From the NCBI GenBank assembly GCA_033807695.1, contig CM066307.1, forward strand, positions 1,922,001 to 1,986,000: a stretch of 64,000 bases of DNA. The letters are read 5' to 3'. The notes beneath the pieces are model-generated. The model ran no database searches and was not told the DNA's origin. It saw nothing but the letters and a program-made list of their open reading frames with translations. The DNA is from Daedaleopsis sinensis (Eukaryota; Basidiomycota; Agaricomycetes; Polyporales; Polyporaceae). The position numbers and the translations under genes are program-made. Positions 19,741 to 32,570 of this stretch are shown here, piece by piece. How positions within the stretch are numbered: the first letter of the stretch is position 1; each line of letters begins with the position of its first letter.

Positions 19741-21775
19741 ATATTGAACGGCTGGAGAGCGTGCCCGGGTCGAAGGCCGAGCGTTGAGCACTCGCTGGAG
19801 GTGCAGAGGTACTTCGGGTACGTGCGACTCTTCCATATCCTTGACTCGGACTTGGACTGACCTTCGGTATCCAGTCCGTGTCGACGGCGCATGCTGCGCG
19901 GAGAGCACTTCTCACTCCTGTGCCGGGCAAGCCTCTAGACGTGAAGGGAGCGCACCTTCCGAGTTGGGACTGGAGATGTGGGAGCATCTCAGGTGTGTGC
20001 GGCGACCCAAGCTCACCTTCAGCTCCCTGATTGCTCGCCGGTTTACACAGTGTCCCCAGCTCGATGTCGCCGCTTTCGAGGACGTGAAGAAGGCTGGAGA
20101 ATGCGCACATCTGCCAGACCGCTTGCAGATGTCGATTCGCCGCGCTGTGGCTGAATCGTTCAGGAGACGAGGAAGTAGCTCAGCTGCTCAGGTGAGTGTC
20201 ATTTCCGATGTTCACAACGCGTAGCTGCGACTCACCGCTCGAATTTCGCGTCGACTCTGTCAGCATGTCACGCTCACACGCCGGGGCCGATAATTGCCCA
20301 CGGCTTTCCGGGCGGATGGATGGCTGTGTACTCGCGGGACTGGGGGGTAGCTCAGGTACGCATGCTCTTCGCCACTCAGACTCAGGACTGACCTGCAGCT
20401 TCGTTCTCAACGCCGACAGAACTCAAATATGCGTCCAATCAGGCATTTGTCTAAAGCGCAGACTCAGCGGCCCGGGGACTTCTCATCGCTGACACGCCGT
20501 ACTCGGCGTCGCCCTCTCCGGATCACCGCCGCACGAGCTCCCGGAGGACGCGAAGGCGGCCAGGGAAGGCGCACATCCCGTGCAATGATGAAGATCTCCG
20601 GGAGCAGGCTGTCTCGCACGAGTAGCTCGGGTGCGTGTGCCTGTCCTCTATGCTGTTCGCGACTCACCTTTCGGGTTTTATATCACGTCTAGAGCTCGAG
20701 TGCGGTGCGAGACAGGGCAGATTTACTCGGTATGTATCCTGCCATGTGTGCTATGGTACTGGACTGACCTCGGCGGCGTGGTGGTAGAGATGGCGGCGGC
20801 ACGGCAATTCCAGGACGTCGACGCGATTGGCCGGATGACGTCACGCGTCGAACGGACGCGATTTGAGTGCGCGCGCGCGCATGCTCAGACTGGCTCTCGG
20901 ACAGACCTAGATGCATCGGCAGTGGTCGAGCTCCGCAGCTAGTACGCCGGCAGTGAAGACGACACGGCCCGCGAGATCCAGCAGGTCGACTCGAGCGTTG
21001 AGGTCACGCACGCACAAGTCCGAGGCAGCTGGAGTGATGTCGGGCGGCGGGGACTGCGGAAGTGGGATTGCGGGAGGGACGACAGAGGAGGAGTGCGAGG
21101 TGAGCGACCGTCCGAGTGCGTGTGCAAGAGCCAGCGAGTCGGGGGGCGAGGATACATACCGGTCGACTGCAGCAAGTGAGTACTTCCCCGGTCCAGTTCC
21201 GCGCACGAGTACTCAAGCAGACGCAGAGAGCGCGTATGTGGCGCGAAGAGTACAGGCGGCGGACTCGAAATGGAAGCCCAAGCGCCGGGACGCGATCGGC
21301 CAGATGACGTCACGCGTCGAACGGATGCGATCTGAGTGCGCACACAGTACACTGACCTTCAGACGTGCGCGCGTGCGCTCTGCAGCCATTCCAGCAGTGA
21401 AGACAACGCGGAACGCAGCAGGCCGAGGGCGTCGAGGGCGCGCGCACGCCATTCGGCCGCAGGAACGACTGTCGGGCGAGGACAGCAGGCAGGGCTCGAC
21501 GGCGGGGCGGGCTGCGCAAGGAGTGGCGGCGGAGGAAGACGACAAGAGCGAGATGTGCGCACGAGGTGAGTAGCTAGACGAGTCTCCTCGAGGACCCAGC
21601 TGACAAGGATGCACCGGCCGGCTTGAAGTACAGGTAACAGATCATGCTGCGTTCAGACCCGGCAGAGAGGAGGAGGCGGTCAAGCGGCGGCAGGCAGAGC
21701 GCATATGTGCAGCAGGGGGTGCGGGGTGCGGGACGCGGACAGAGCAGGCGCAGGTGGTGGTCAGAACGAAGGCCG
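19740..21775 (+). CDS. Candidate multi-microexon gene, unknown product (copy 2, probably decayed)
   Basis: Same architecture as in copy 1. The piece before the second intron reads LEMWEHLR. A TAG at 20,623-20,625 interrupts one frame, as in copy 1. An 8-bp duplication (ctgctcag near 20,180) and other small indels alter several pieces. Confidence 0.3.
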
Positions 21776-22045
21776 AGGATGAGCGAGTCGCCTCTCCCAT
21801 ATAGGCGCCGGCCCGTCCAAATCCGGCACTGACTCCTACGAGTCGTCGTCCACCGCCGTCCGCCGTCCTCTCCTCCTCCCCTCCCCTCCCTCGCCTCTCC
21901 TCCCCTCCTCCCCTGTCGTGTCGTTACGAGTACTGCGCTCTGATATGCGTATATACCATGTACCCTAGCGTACACAATTAATCTCTCCCCGAAAAAGTTC
22001 TCGCCATCTCCTGGCAGCGTGCTGTGCGTGTCCGTCCGCCCCGCT

Positions 22046-24206
22046 CTACAACAGTCCCCCCCGCACCCACTTTTCTATATGTCCCTCCGCACGCCCTATC
22101 TTCCGCATTATCTCTGCACTCAGTACTCGCTCTTCGGGCGACCACCGTGCCTCGGCACCCCCCGTCGCGAGTGCCACCCGGCCATCCCCCTCGGCACACC
22201 CCGACTCGCACGCATGCACATTCTTCGCAAACGCTCGCAGCGCCGTGGGTATCATAATATTATCATTGCAGTAGCGGGTACATGGCGTGTGGCTGTAGAC
22301 GACGTGTTCGAGCACCCGCCTCCCTCTCTCTGCCGTCGTTCGCCGCCGTCCGATCTTCTTGGGCACATCCCTGCTGATCAACTTCCACCCACCACACTCT
22401 TCATCTGAGCTGACCAGGATGTCCGCGACCGGCTCCGTCATCGGCACCGTCACCGCGCTGTCCGACGGCTTCGTCGTGGGAGGTGGCGGGATGTCGAGCA
22501 TGAACCAGTCTTGGTGCTTGATCAGGAACTCGAGCACGTCCTGGCTGAGCTGGTGCTCCTGCGGCGACATCTCGTGCGAGGGATGTGCGATAAGGGCCGG
22601 CCGGAAGATTACCGCCAGATCTGCACCACGGTTGCCTAGATCAGTATTGAAGCCCAAGCCCGCGATAGAGATGTGGCAGACGCACTCTTCGCCGTCATGA
22701 GGTTCTTGTCCGACTTGCGTGCGAACACGGAGAGCAGGTCCAGGACGTATAGCAGGAGGTACTGGTTTGCACGGGGTAATGACCGGATTAGGCGTTTGTA
22801 TGTCGCTATCACTTCTTCTTCGTTATGTGGCTGCTTTGCTGGACTGGACGCATCAGCGGATGATCCATTTATTGCTAGTTCTGCACATATCTCACCAAGG
22901 GCGTCTCGGAACTACGGGCGGTCAGCGAGAGCACGGCGTAAAACGAGAGGAATGCTCACCAAATGGTACATGTCGTGGGGTATCACGGGTTCCTGCGATA
23001 CGTTAGGGAATACGGGCAAGCGATACACGAGAGCACGTACGGGCATCTGGGTGAGGTATCGTCGGAATACACTGGCAACGTCGTGCGTCGTGAACTGCTC
23101 CTTTTTCCAGTCGAGGCTCTTCCCGTACTGCACACGGCGAAGGACGACAGGTTACGGGTCGGTGTGAAGAGGAACGAGGAGGGTCACGCACTCGTGGGGG
23201 GCTCTCGAACATGGCCTGCAGTTCCCGCATGCGCTTATTTGACCCGTTGACACGGAACGTACCCTCGACCTCAGTCGCTACGACGCCTCAGCACGTTGCC
23301 AGAGTTCGAAGGGGGGCCGACGTACCGTTCTCCTTGAGATACAGCCCACTGGTAACGGCAACGGCAACAGCACACGTACAGGAATGAGCCGCGGGGATAG
23401 AGAGGGCGGGCCCGGACGCACCATTTCGCGACGACGACGGGGATGTACCCCCACACGTAGAGCTCCCCGTTCGCATTCGCGGTCGAGATCTGCACGTTCG
23501 CGCACTTGAGGCTCTCCTTGAGCGGTTTTCCGAACACCATGCTCTCGCCCGCGGCCGCCTTCTTCTCCTCCGCCTCCTTCTTCACCCTCTGCGCAAACGT
23601 AAAGTGGTTCCACCACGTCTTCAGGCCCGCCTTCGTCTGCGCCAGCGCCGGCTCCCCCTGCGTCTGCGGGTACGCGGGGCCGGGTGCGTGTGCGGGCATC
23701 GGGGCGGTCGTCATGAGGTCGGGGGGCGTGGCAGGAGAGGGGCTGCTCTGGTTGGTTCCCGTGCCAGGCTGCGAGGGGGGCTGCTGAGGCGCGCGCGCGA
23801 CGGCGGCTGCGGGGGTGCCAAACGGGCGAGTGGGGGTGTCGAGGGTGCTGGATCGTCGGCGATGGCCCCGCGCGAGGAGGCCGAGGAGCGGTCTGCGGCG
23901 GGTGCGAGAGGCCAGGGCGGGAGGAGACACGATCGGGAGCGTGGGCGCGTGCTTGGAGGGCGAAGCCACCGACGTCAGTGCGTCGAGGGGCACAGTCCAG
24001 GATGGTCGGAGGGCGGGGCGTTGCGGCGACGAGGAGGATGGAGAAAGGGGGCGGGATGGGGGCTGCTGGGTGATGCTCGAAGACAAGGTGCGATTGGCGA
24101 ATGCTTCCGCGGGGCCAGCTGCTCCACGGTCGACTACGTAGCCGGCGGACGCCCAGCGCAGGAGGACGATGTACACAGCTTCCGTATTCGCATACAATAC
24201 TTGCAT
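22046..24206 (-). CDS. Sac7/Bag7-type RhoGAP, array copy 3
   Basis: Matches copy 1 at a constant offset of 21,599, with only scattered substitutions, so the seven-exon model carries over unchanged. The arginine-finger motif VEGTFRVNGS and the 48-nt intron between TQMP and EPVIPH are both intact. The start is taken as the ATG giving MQVLYANTEAV, as in copy 1. The near-identity means that short reads and expression data will not easily separate it from copy 1. Confidence 0.83.
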
Positions 24207-24352
24207 CGCTCAACTATCGCCAGCTAGTATTTGTACACCCTCTGCGGACCTTGGCACCGCGCACTGCGCCTGCCGCGGCACTCTCGCGGGACTTGCTATG
24301 TATGCACGGCACACACATGTTTAGGTTAATCGTAGCTGATTGATGTGCATGT

Positions 24353-25524
24353 ATGCTAACACCGGAGCTCGTGCAATCGAAGGCGACCGTCGATGGCATG
24401 TGTGCACTTGTGATCGAGCGGACGGGCTGCGCCACAAACCACGCCCGGGACACTCCCCGTCCGCTCCTGCCACTCGAGTGCAGGGCCTGCCTGCCTTGGA
24501 CGCGGACCGGTACCCACCCACAGGTGAGCGCATATAGCCTGCCCGCTACATTGTGTACTAACCTGTATCAACTTTCAACAGAAGCACAGTCCCAAATACA
24601 CCCGCATACACTCACCTTCGCTCTCAGCCGCACTCGCACACCGTCCTCCCCGGCCTCGCTCTATCCCGGCCGCCCTCTGGCACGCATCCACCACAGCCGC
24701 CCTCGCTCTTCACGTCGCCGCCCCCGCTCTTCACGTCGCCGCCCCCGCTCTTCACGTCGCCGCCATCTCGAGAACACCAGTACCCTCTCTCACCCACAAC
24801 TGCACGTGCGTTCATATGCGCATACAAACCTGTCACTGACCGTCTTCTATCCTCAGCTCCAACTGTCGTGCAACACGTCCTGCATAGGATACAAGGTCAA
24901 CTCCTCCTCCCCCCACCGAATTCCGCCTGCAGCGGAGCGAATACTCGTCGGATTGCCATGCGAATGGGCTTATCCGATTCGCGCTCCATCCCCGAATCGG
25001 ACCATATGCGCTTCGACGTGCAGGACCCACAACTCCGTGCGCTGCATCCCCAATAGCGCGCATACTGTGAGCGAAATCGCTATATATTCCGACGCTGATG
25101 CTCCCCTGCCGCACAGATCCGCGTCCGAGCACCCGCGAACACCTATCCACCACCCCCCACAATCGCGGGCCGATCCGACGACATTGGAAAATCGGTCGAA
25201 ATCGACCATTTCCTTGCATTCCATGGGCCCGGCCGACATCTCATACACGTCCTTTTCCCCCCTTCCGCGGCCAGCACTCGAGTATAAGTACATGTGCAAG
25301 CATGCACGACACTCGTACGACCTCCTGCGACGGCGGATTCCGCAGGACGACGCGAGGCCGTCCAGATCCGAGTCGGCCGAAGGTGCGCGGCCAAATCCGA
25401 CATATCTCCCCGCACCCTCGTCCGTCCGCATGCTAACACACACTCACAGAATCGCCCGAACGTTCCGCACCGGATGCACGCGCTCGCACGGCGAGCGGAG
25501 GAGGTCGACAGAATCGCCATGTAG
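24353..25524 (+). CDS. Candidate spliced gene, unknown product (copy 3)
   Basis: Nearly identical to the copy 1 candidate, with three minisatellite units and the same three intron-like elements. A substitution near 24,953 replaces a TAG present in one frame of copies 1 and 2. This leaves a 434-codon open frame (24,353-25,657) that runs through all the predicted introns. I regard that long frame as accidental because it ignores the well-formed TACTAAC intron. The product is unknown. Confidence 0.33.
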
Positions 25525-26930
25525 ACGATCTCATGGGTGTCGGGAGAGTGCATGCGCTCCCGCCCCGCCGACGGCCTGCCCCCATACGCACACACCCTGG
25601 AACACATGCAGGGGCGTCGGAGACCGCGAGCGACGCGGTCCGGAGCCGGAAACGTGAGGTCTCAAGTCGACCTCATGTGCCGCTGCGCCGTCGCGGATGG
25701 GCACTCTCCGGGCACGAGAGGCGGTCCTTCCGGATAGGATACACTGCCAGCCGGAGTGACTCGGAGTGCGCCGTGAGCGCGTCGGTCTCTCGCCCGCTCC
25801 CTGCCAGTGTCCGCTGTGTTCATGTGCTGACCCACTGGCACGTCCAGCGCGAGGCGATCTCGACGCCGCCCACGACGTGCTCACCGCCGCCGCCGTCGCC
25901 GTCGTCTGTACTCGCTCGAGACACGCCGCAGCGAGCACGTCTAGAAGCAGCGGCCGTGCGCGCGGCTGTCCCCTTCCGCGGCTCGGCCTCAGACCTCGAC
26001 TTCGTGCGACCGGACCCGCCCCGGCCGTGCTTGCAACACTCGCCTCCCGCGGCCGACTTGGCCACAGCGGGTGAAGACCGCCGCCACCGCCGCCGCCGCC
26101 TGGTCTCGAGCACAAGGACTCGGAGGGCGCCGACTGCGCTCAGCCGTCGCCCCCCGCGCGCCCTCCGGGTGCTACGAGTCCGAGTCCGAGTCCAATCCGT
26201 CGCGTGTGTACAGATCCCGCGGTAAGCTCTGCCAGTGGGGCCCGGAGTAGCGGGCGGGACGTGCCCGACCCGGGACGAGTCAGGGCGGCGCGGGACGGGC
26301 TATGTACTGTGTACTGTGTACTATCTATGTATGTAGTAGTCGGGTTCTATGAAAATGAATCAACTTGAACTTCATGCGGCGTGGCGTCCGAGTCGTGCCC
26401 GCGCTCTCTCATCGGTGCGCTGCTGTGCGGGGACAACTTGAACAGCGGCAGACGGGCGTGCCGGACGTGCTCTCCTGCTCGGTGTGCAGAGAGAGGGGAG
26501 AGAGAGAGGCGACGTCGTAGGGAGCGCGGCCCTGCGATGTCCGGTCAGTGTTAGGCGCAGGAGCATGTAAATGTGCATGGGCAACACTCACCGGCGCGCC
26601 CGGAGCCGTTCGTGACGGTGTAGCCAGCGGGAACGTATCGCAGGCTTCGGACCGTGTAGCTTGTATGTAGATAAGAGCGAGGGCGGGGCCTGGTAGTATC
26701 GGCGGGCGGTCAGCGGTCGAACGGACTGTGAGATACTAATAAACAGGTTGTGACTTACTTCGTTTGACCGGCCGTCCGGCATGCCAGCGATAGAAGGGAG
26801 TGACTAAGAAGCCGTTGCATCCGTGTCGCCCACGAGGTGCTGTAGGGTTGACATTCGGATCGCGCTTGAGATGCAGGAAGGGGTGCAGATACGCACTATA
26901 TGGGTAAATACCTGAGTCGGAGCCGGAGTC
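25525..26930. other. GC-rich spacer of the repeat unit (copy 3)
   Basis: Almost identical to the copy 1 spacer up to about 26,935, where the similarity to copy 1 drops. No recognised gene. Confidence 0.5.
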
Positions 26931-28250
26931 GTGGGCTCGGTCGGAGGCGCACCGCGTGGGTCACGGTGTAGTAGCTCAGCTGCAATCGGGGCGACAGGCG
27001 CACACTGGCCAAGCCTGACAACATCAAGTCAGCTCATGAGTACCCTACTAGTATATGTACGGGGTACTGACCGGGCCGACTTCAGCGTCGCGAGACGAGA
27101 CACAGATCTGCGCGACGCAGCAGTCCGGTTCATCTGCTATGTGCGCATGCGCGGTTAGTTGCGCGCCCGAGAGCACGCTTCGCGCGACGGACACGGACAG
27201 ATGTGCGCACCTGGCGCATCGCTCGGGGAGCGGTCGATGCAGCGCCTTGGTATAGTCGAGCTCGGATCCGGATTAGCAGGGAATAGATCTGCAGAAGACG
27301 TGGATCCTATCAGTGACACGAACTCTGATAATAGACGAAGTGCGAGATGACGTACCTCGCATGCCGCGCGCAGACTTTCCCGCGTCGCGCAGTCCCCTCT
27401 GGGAACATGTTTGCAGCTTGTGCATTGTGCTGAGGCTAAGGCTGAGTAATAGAGTAGTCAGAGAGTGCGGATTAAATAGTGCGTTACAACTTACCTCAGT
27501 AGTCGGGATAGAGCTTGTTATGCCGCAGGTACGGGCATGCATGAGCCTGAAAGCAGGTCGGACATGTGAAGTCGGAGAAGAGAGCGGGAGCTATGGGATA
27601 CAATCGGGCCGACTTCAGCGTCGCGAGGCGAGTCTGAGCAAGACACCGGTCTGAGATCTGCCATGTGCGCATGCGCGGTGAGTCGCGCGCCAGAGAGCAC
27701 GCTTCAAGTTCGCGCGACGCACACGGACAGATGCACGCACCTGGCGCATCGCTCGGGGAGCGGTCAATGGGACAGACGAGCTCGGGGCCGGAATGGCAGG
27801 GAATGGATCTGCAGGAGACGGATACGTAGATCCTATCAGTGACACGAGCTTTGCGGATGGACGAAGTGCGAGATGACGTACCTCGCATGCCGCGCGCAGA
27901 CTTTCCGGTGTCGTGCAATCCCCTCTGGGGACGCGTTCGCGAGTTGTATACTGTGCTGAGGCTGAGTAATAGAGTAGTCAGAGATGGCTTGAATAAAGCG
28001 TTGAAACTCACCTCTGCAATCGGGATTGTGCCGCAGGTAGTAGTACTAAACTGTTGTGGAGGAGAGCAGGTCAGGCGCGTAAAAAAACCGGAAGGACGAG
28101 GAAGTATACTCACATGTGTCAGTCCAGAGTACGTCGCCGGATCGGATTGTTGGCGGGATCCAGAGGTGCAGCACGGCGGAGGCCAGTGTCGCGGTTGCGG
28201 ACATGCGAAGTCGGAGAAGAGAGCGGGAGCTATGGGATACAATGGTCAAT
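26931..28250 (-). repeat. Pair of 0.6 kb modules (copy 3)
   Basis: A 248-codon minus frame (27,496-28,242) is open across both modules. The first module here carries the text gatcctatcagtgacacgaa, found in the second module of copy 1; the second module here matches the second module of copy 2. The product, if any, is unknown. Confidence 0.6.
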
Positions 28251-28369
28251 AACCGTTGTCGCCATTACACAGAGAAGTAGAGACGCACATACCAGTGAGT
28301 ACAGGTGAGAGAAAGAAAGGGGGGGAGGAGAGGGGAAGGAAGGTGGAGAGAGGGGAGAGAGGATGATGG

Positions 28370-28900
28370 TGGACGGAGGGAGGATGTGCGCCGTCTTATA
28401 CCTCGAGGGGTTGCCCTTTCGAGTTGTTGACTCGATTCTCGCCCAAACTCCCGCGGTCACGACAGAGGAGTGATGACGCAGGTGACGTGAGCACTCGCGG
28501 GCTCGTCGGTCTGGGCTGAGAGCGGCGTCCAACCAGAGAGGGACACGGGGGAGTGTGGGTATCGTCGACCATGGAACCACACGGCGTGCAGCTTCCCAGC
28601 ACGCATGAACTTTGCCTGGATTCACCGCTCCGAGTACGAGCCGCTTGATGAGCGCTCAGGGTGGGATCGGTGCAATTTTCTGGCACCTATTGTCGTAGAA
28701 CTGTCCGGCGAGGGCAGGAAGACGGGGTCTTGAATCTGCACAAGTTCCTGCTTGTTTCTGTCTTTTCGGGGTACTCAGACACCGCGGACCCATATAGAGC
28801 ATACCCCGGCACCTCCCGGGACTGTATTTGCATAGTTCTGGCGACGACAATGTTAATAAGTTGTGCAAATCATCATCTTCGAACCAGAATCACCTACTAG
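28370..28900 (+). other. Conserved 0.5 kb block (copy 3)
   Basis: Same block with very few substitutions against copies 1 and 2, for example ggcgtg for ggtgtg near 28,584. Confidence 0.4.
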
Positions 28901-30470
28901 CGACTCCCCGAGTGGAGAGCACGATTACTGGTGGTATGCGAGCTGCGCATGATCTCGGTGACCTATGCTAGATAATATACAGAGCACAGATGATCCTTAC
29001 CTCTGGACATTACTGCCTCTGGCAGCAATTGCAGTTTCCGTTGCGCGGCGCTTGTGAGCGTTGGGAGGAGGAGGTGAGTAATTGCCGAGCGAGCTTCTCA
29101 GTCCAAATCCGGTACCGGTGACGCCCGCTGCGCCTTCTCTCGAACCACATCATTCAACACCGACCCAAATCGGCCTCTACCATACCACGACAATGTCTCC
29201 ATCAAAGTCCTTGACTACGACTATGCTGCCTCAGCATTGCGTCCCCCGGCTCTATCTGTGATCTCTCCGTCGGCGGCAGGTACGTATTGAAGTCCGAGTC
29301 TGTGATGGCTGAATCCGAGTCCGCCGCCGCCTGAATCACAGAGCGCACCTTGAAAGACTGTGTTGTGCAGCTCTACTACTGACTTATTACTCATGCAGAA
29401 CGACTTGTTCTTTGTGACACAAATAGGTACTTAGTCCTTGCTTAGTGCATGTCAAAATCCCAAGTCCGAGTTCAACGCTGACATAACTTCGTGTCCTCGG
29501 CAGATGCACATGCTGGTACGCCGTCTCCGCATCCGTTTCTAAGAATTCATGCAGTGACATCGCCGATCACAGGAAAGGTGCGGTCAGCTCCAGGCTCACG
29601 AAATATCCGGCGGCGTCGGAAATCGGTAGTATGCATGATGTGATGGACATCAGACCTGCCTCTGGTCGCGCTCCGAGCACTCGTATGTTATTCTATCTCT
29701 CTCAACTTTTGTATTGATGTCTTGTGCATCTTGTGAGCACAGCTGGCACAGACACTGAGTTTCCAGGAGCATCCCGGTGAGCTCGAGCAAGGGACAGTAC
29801 ATAATACGTAAAATGTACCGCCCGTGCACACTTCCATCACTGGAAATTTGAAGGCAGGTGCATGCTCTGAAGCGAGGAGGGGTCAGTAGGAGAGGAGTCA
29901 TCACTCTCCCAGAGATATCTCTGCACGGGTGGTAACTCCTCTCCTGCTGCCTCACACCCTGTCCTTGTGTTTCTTGTGCAGTGTCGAAAACCAGGATGTA
30001 GGAGTGTGCAGAACATGCATACGACAGTATGACTCTCCGTCGCGAGAGTTCTGTGCGTCTGGGGCACATTTGTATCCCCGGCGGGCGCACCCGAAGAACG
30101 TTCCGCACGGGCGTATCACGGATGTTTCCCACACGGATCTGTGTAGGTAAGTTGAACCTAGTGATCGTGGCATCCAACTCCCACCTTATGCGCTCAGACT
30201 CGATCCCCCCAGGCCCCGCTGCTACCGGCGGAGACCGCGCTCGACGGGGCCATCCCGCCCTCAAGAAGACCATCCTGAATGTCCTCCCCTCAGGCCCACA
30301 CTCGACAGGCGGTCTACTATCCCTCAGGCCTCAGATGGCAGTCCCTGTGGACCGGAGCACTCGGCACATCACGCACACCGCGTTGGTCGCGCTGTGATCG
30401 CATCGCGCACGGGAATCCAAGACTGGCGACACTCACTCCGCTGCCGAGTGAGTCGGACTGAAGAACACGC
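28900..30470. other. Spacer with scattered splice-like sites (copy 3)
   Basis: As in copy 1, with the same plus frame HLYPRRAHPKNVPHGRI. No recognised product. Confidence 0.4.
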
Positions 30471-32570
30471 ATATTGAAGACCCGGAGAGCGTGCACGGGT
30501 CGATGGCTGAGCGTCGAGCACTACCTGGAGATGCAGAGGTAGTTCGGGTACGCGCGACTCTTCCGTATCTTTGACTCACACTCGGACTGACCTTCTGCAT
30601 CACCCTCGTGTTGACAGCGTGCGCGTGTGACACGCTGCACTTACAGCACCTCTCAGTCCTGTACCGGGAGAGCTTGGAGATGTGGGAGGCAGCTCAGGTA
30701 TGTGTCGCGACTAACTTAGCTCATGTTTTGCTTAATATCAGCATTGACGGTGTTCGGGTTTGCAGCCTTGATACAGAGGCGGACTGCGCGAAGAGAACGC
30801 GACTCCGATGCGCGTTGGCTGGACAGTTATCGCTCGTGATGTCCCCAGCTCGGCGTCGCCGCTCTCGAGGACGTGAAGCAGGCTGGAGAACGTGACACCT
30901 GTAGATGTCTTTGAAAGCGGATTTGCCGCGTTGTGGTTGAATCGTTCGCGGAGACGAGGAAGTAGCTCAGGTGGGCGCAGTTTCCGATGTTCACGATGTG
31001 TAGCTGCGACTCACCGCTCGAATTTCGCGTCGACTCCGTCAGCATGTCACGCTCACACGCCGGGGCCGATAATTGCCCACGGCTTTCCGGGCGGATGGAC
31101 GCGTGCGCGATGGCTGTGTACTCGCGGGACTGGGGGGTAGCTCAGGTACGCATGCTCTTCGCCACTCAGACTCAGGACTGACCTGCAGCTTCGTTCTCAA
31201 CGCCGACAGAGCTCGAAGACGCGTCGAGGCAGGCCGCTGTCGAAAGCGCAGATCGGGGACTTCTGGTCGCTGACGCACCGTGCTCGGTGTCGCCCCTCTC
31301 CGGATCACCATCGCACGAGCTCCCGGAGGATGCGAGGACGGCGGGAGAAGGCGCACGTCCCGTGCGATGGAGGTCTCCAGGAGCAGGCTGTCTCGCGCGA
31401 GCAGCTCGGGTACGTGTGTCTGTCCTCTATGCTGTTCGCGACTCACCTTTCGGGTTTTGGATCAGGTCCGGAACTCGAGTGCGGTGCGAACACAGCGGAT
31501 TCACTCGGTATGTATCCTGCCATGCGTGCTACCGTACTCGACTGACGTTCGGCGCGGTGGTAGAGGTGGCGGGGGCACTGCTACGAATCCAGGACGTCGA
31601 CGCGATCAGCCGGATGACGTCACGCGTCGAACGGACGCGATCTGGGTGCGCATGCTTGGACTGGCCTTCGTACAGATCTAGACGCGTCGCCAGTCGTCGA
31701 GCTCCGCAGCTATGCCGACAGTGAAGACGACCGGCCCCCGAGATCCAGCAGGTCGACTCGAGCGTTGAGGTCACGCATGCACAAGTCCGAGGCAGCAGGA
31801 GTGATGTCGGGCGGCGGGGACTGCGGAAGTGGGATTGCGGGAGGGACGACGGAGGAGGAGTGCGAGGTGAGCGACCGTCCGAGTGCGTGTGCGAGAGCCA
31901 GCGAGTCGGGGGACAAGGATACAGACCGGCCGACTGCAGCAAGTGAGTACTTGCTAGGTCCAGGTCCACGCATGAGTGCTCAAGAAGATGCAGAGAGCGC
32001 GTATGTGGCGCGAAGAGTACAGGACTGGCGGACTCGAAATGGAAACCCAAGCGCCGGGACGCGATCGGCCAGATGACGTCACGCGTCGAACGGATGCGAT
32101 CTGAGTGCGCACACTGACCTTCAGACGTGCGCGCGTGCGCTCTGCAGCCGTTCCAGCAGTGAAGACAACGCGGAACGCAGCAGGTCGAGGGCGTCGAGGG
32201 CGCGCGCACGCCATTCGGCCGCAGGAATGACTGTCGGGCGAGGACAGCAGGCAGGGCTCGACGGCGGGGCGGGCTGCGCAAGGAGTGGCGGCGGAGGAAG
32301 ACGACAAGAGCGAGATGTGCGCACGAGGTGAGTACTTGAGTAGCTAGACGAGTCTCCGCGAGGATCCTGGCAGCTGACAAGGATGCACCGGCCGGCTTGA
32401 AGTACAGATCACAGTGCTGCGTTCAGACCCGGCAGAGAGGAGGAGGCGGTCAAGCGGCGGCAGGCAGAGCGCATATGTGCAGCAGGGGGTGCGGGGTGCG
32501 GGACGCGGACAGAGCAGGCGCAGGTGGTGGTCAGAACGAAGGCCGAGGATGAGCGAGTCGCCTCTCCCAT
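30470..32570 (+). CDS. Candidate multi-microexon gene, unknown product (copy 3)
   Basis: The most open version. The frame with QEQAVSREQLG continues through a CAG at 31,402-31,404 where copies 1 and 2 have TAG. The MTSRVERTRS and MTSRVERMRSE duplicates are kept. The last exon-like piece lies after 32,410, in the start of copy 4. Confidence 0.4.

Larger units (their letters stand above)
10811..21599. repeat. Tandem 10.8 kb unit, copy 2 (type B)
   Basis: Second full copy, 10,789 bp. It shares with copy 4 the junction variant acagatcacagtgctgcg, where copies 1 and 3 read acaggtaacagatcatgctg, and a GAGT insertion near the RhoGAP 3' end. Compared with the other copies it carries many 4-20 bp insertions and deletions, including one that damages a RhoGAP intron. 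Around 5.3-5.5 kb into the unit it matches copy 1 and not copy 3, so it is a mosaic. Confidence 0.95.
21600..32373. repeat. Tandem 10.8 kb unit, copy 3 (type A)
   Basis: Third full copy, 10,774 bp. From 21,600 to about 26,935 it is nearly identical to copy 1. It then diverges abruptly: the copy 1 and 2 text tcggagtcgcaccgcgcggg becomes tcggaggcgcaccgcgtggg, and the next 100 bp differ at many sites. Its last few hundred bases again match copy 1. Its first internal module (27,270-27,410) matches the second module of copy 1 better than the first, a sign of exchange out of register. Confidence 0.95.

Noticed and set aside
24353..25657. A 434-codon plus frame in copy 3
   Set aside because: It reads through a textbook intron with TACTAAC and is broken in copies 1 and 2 by stops and indels.
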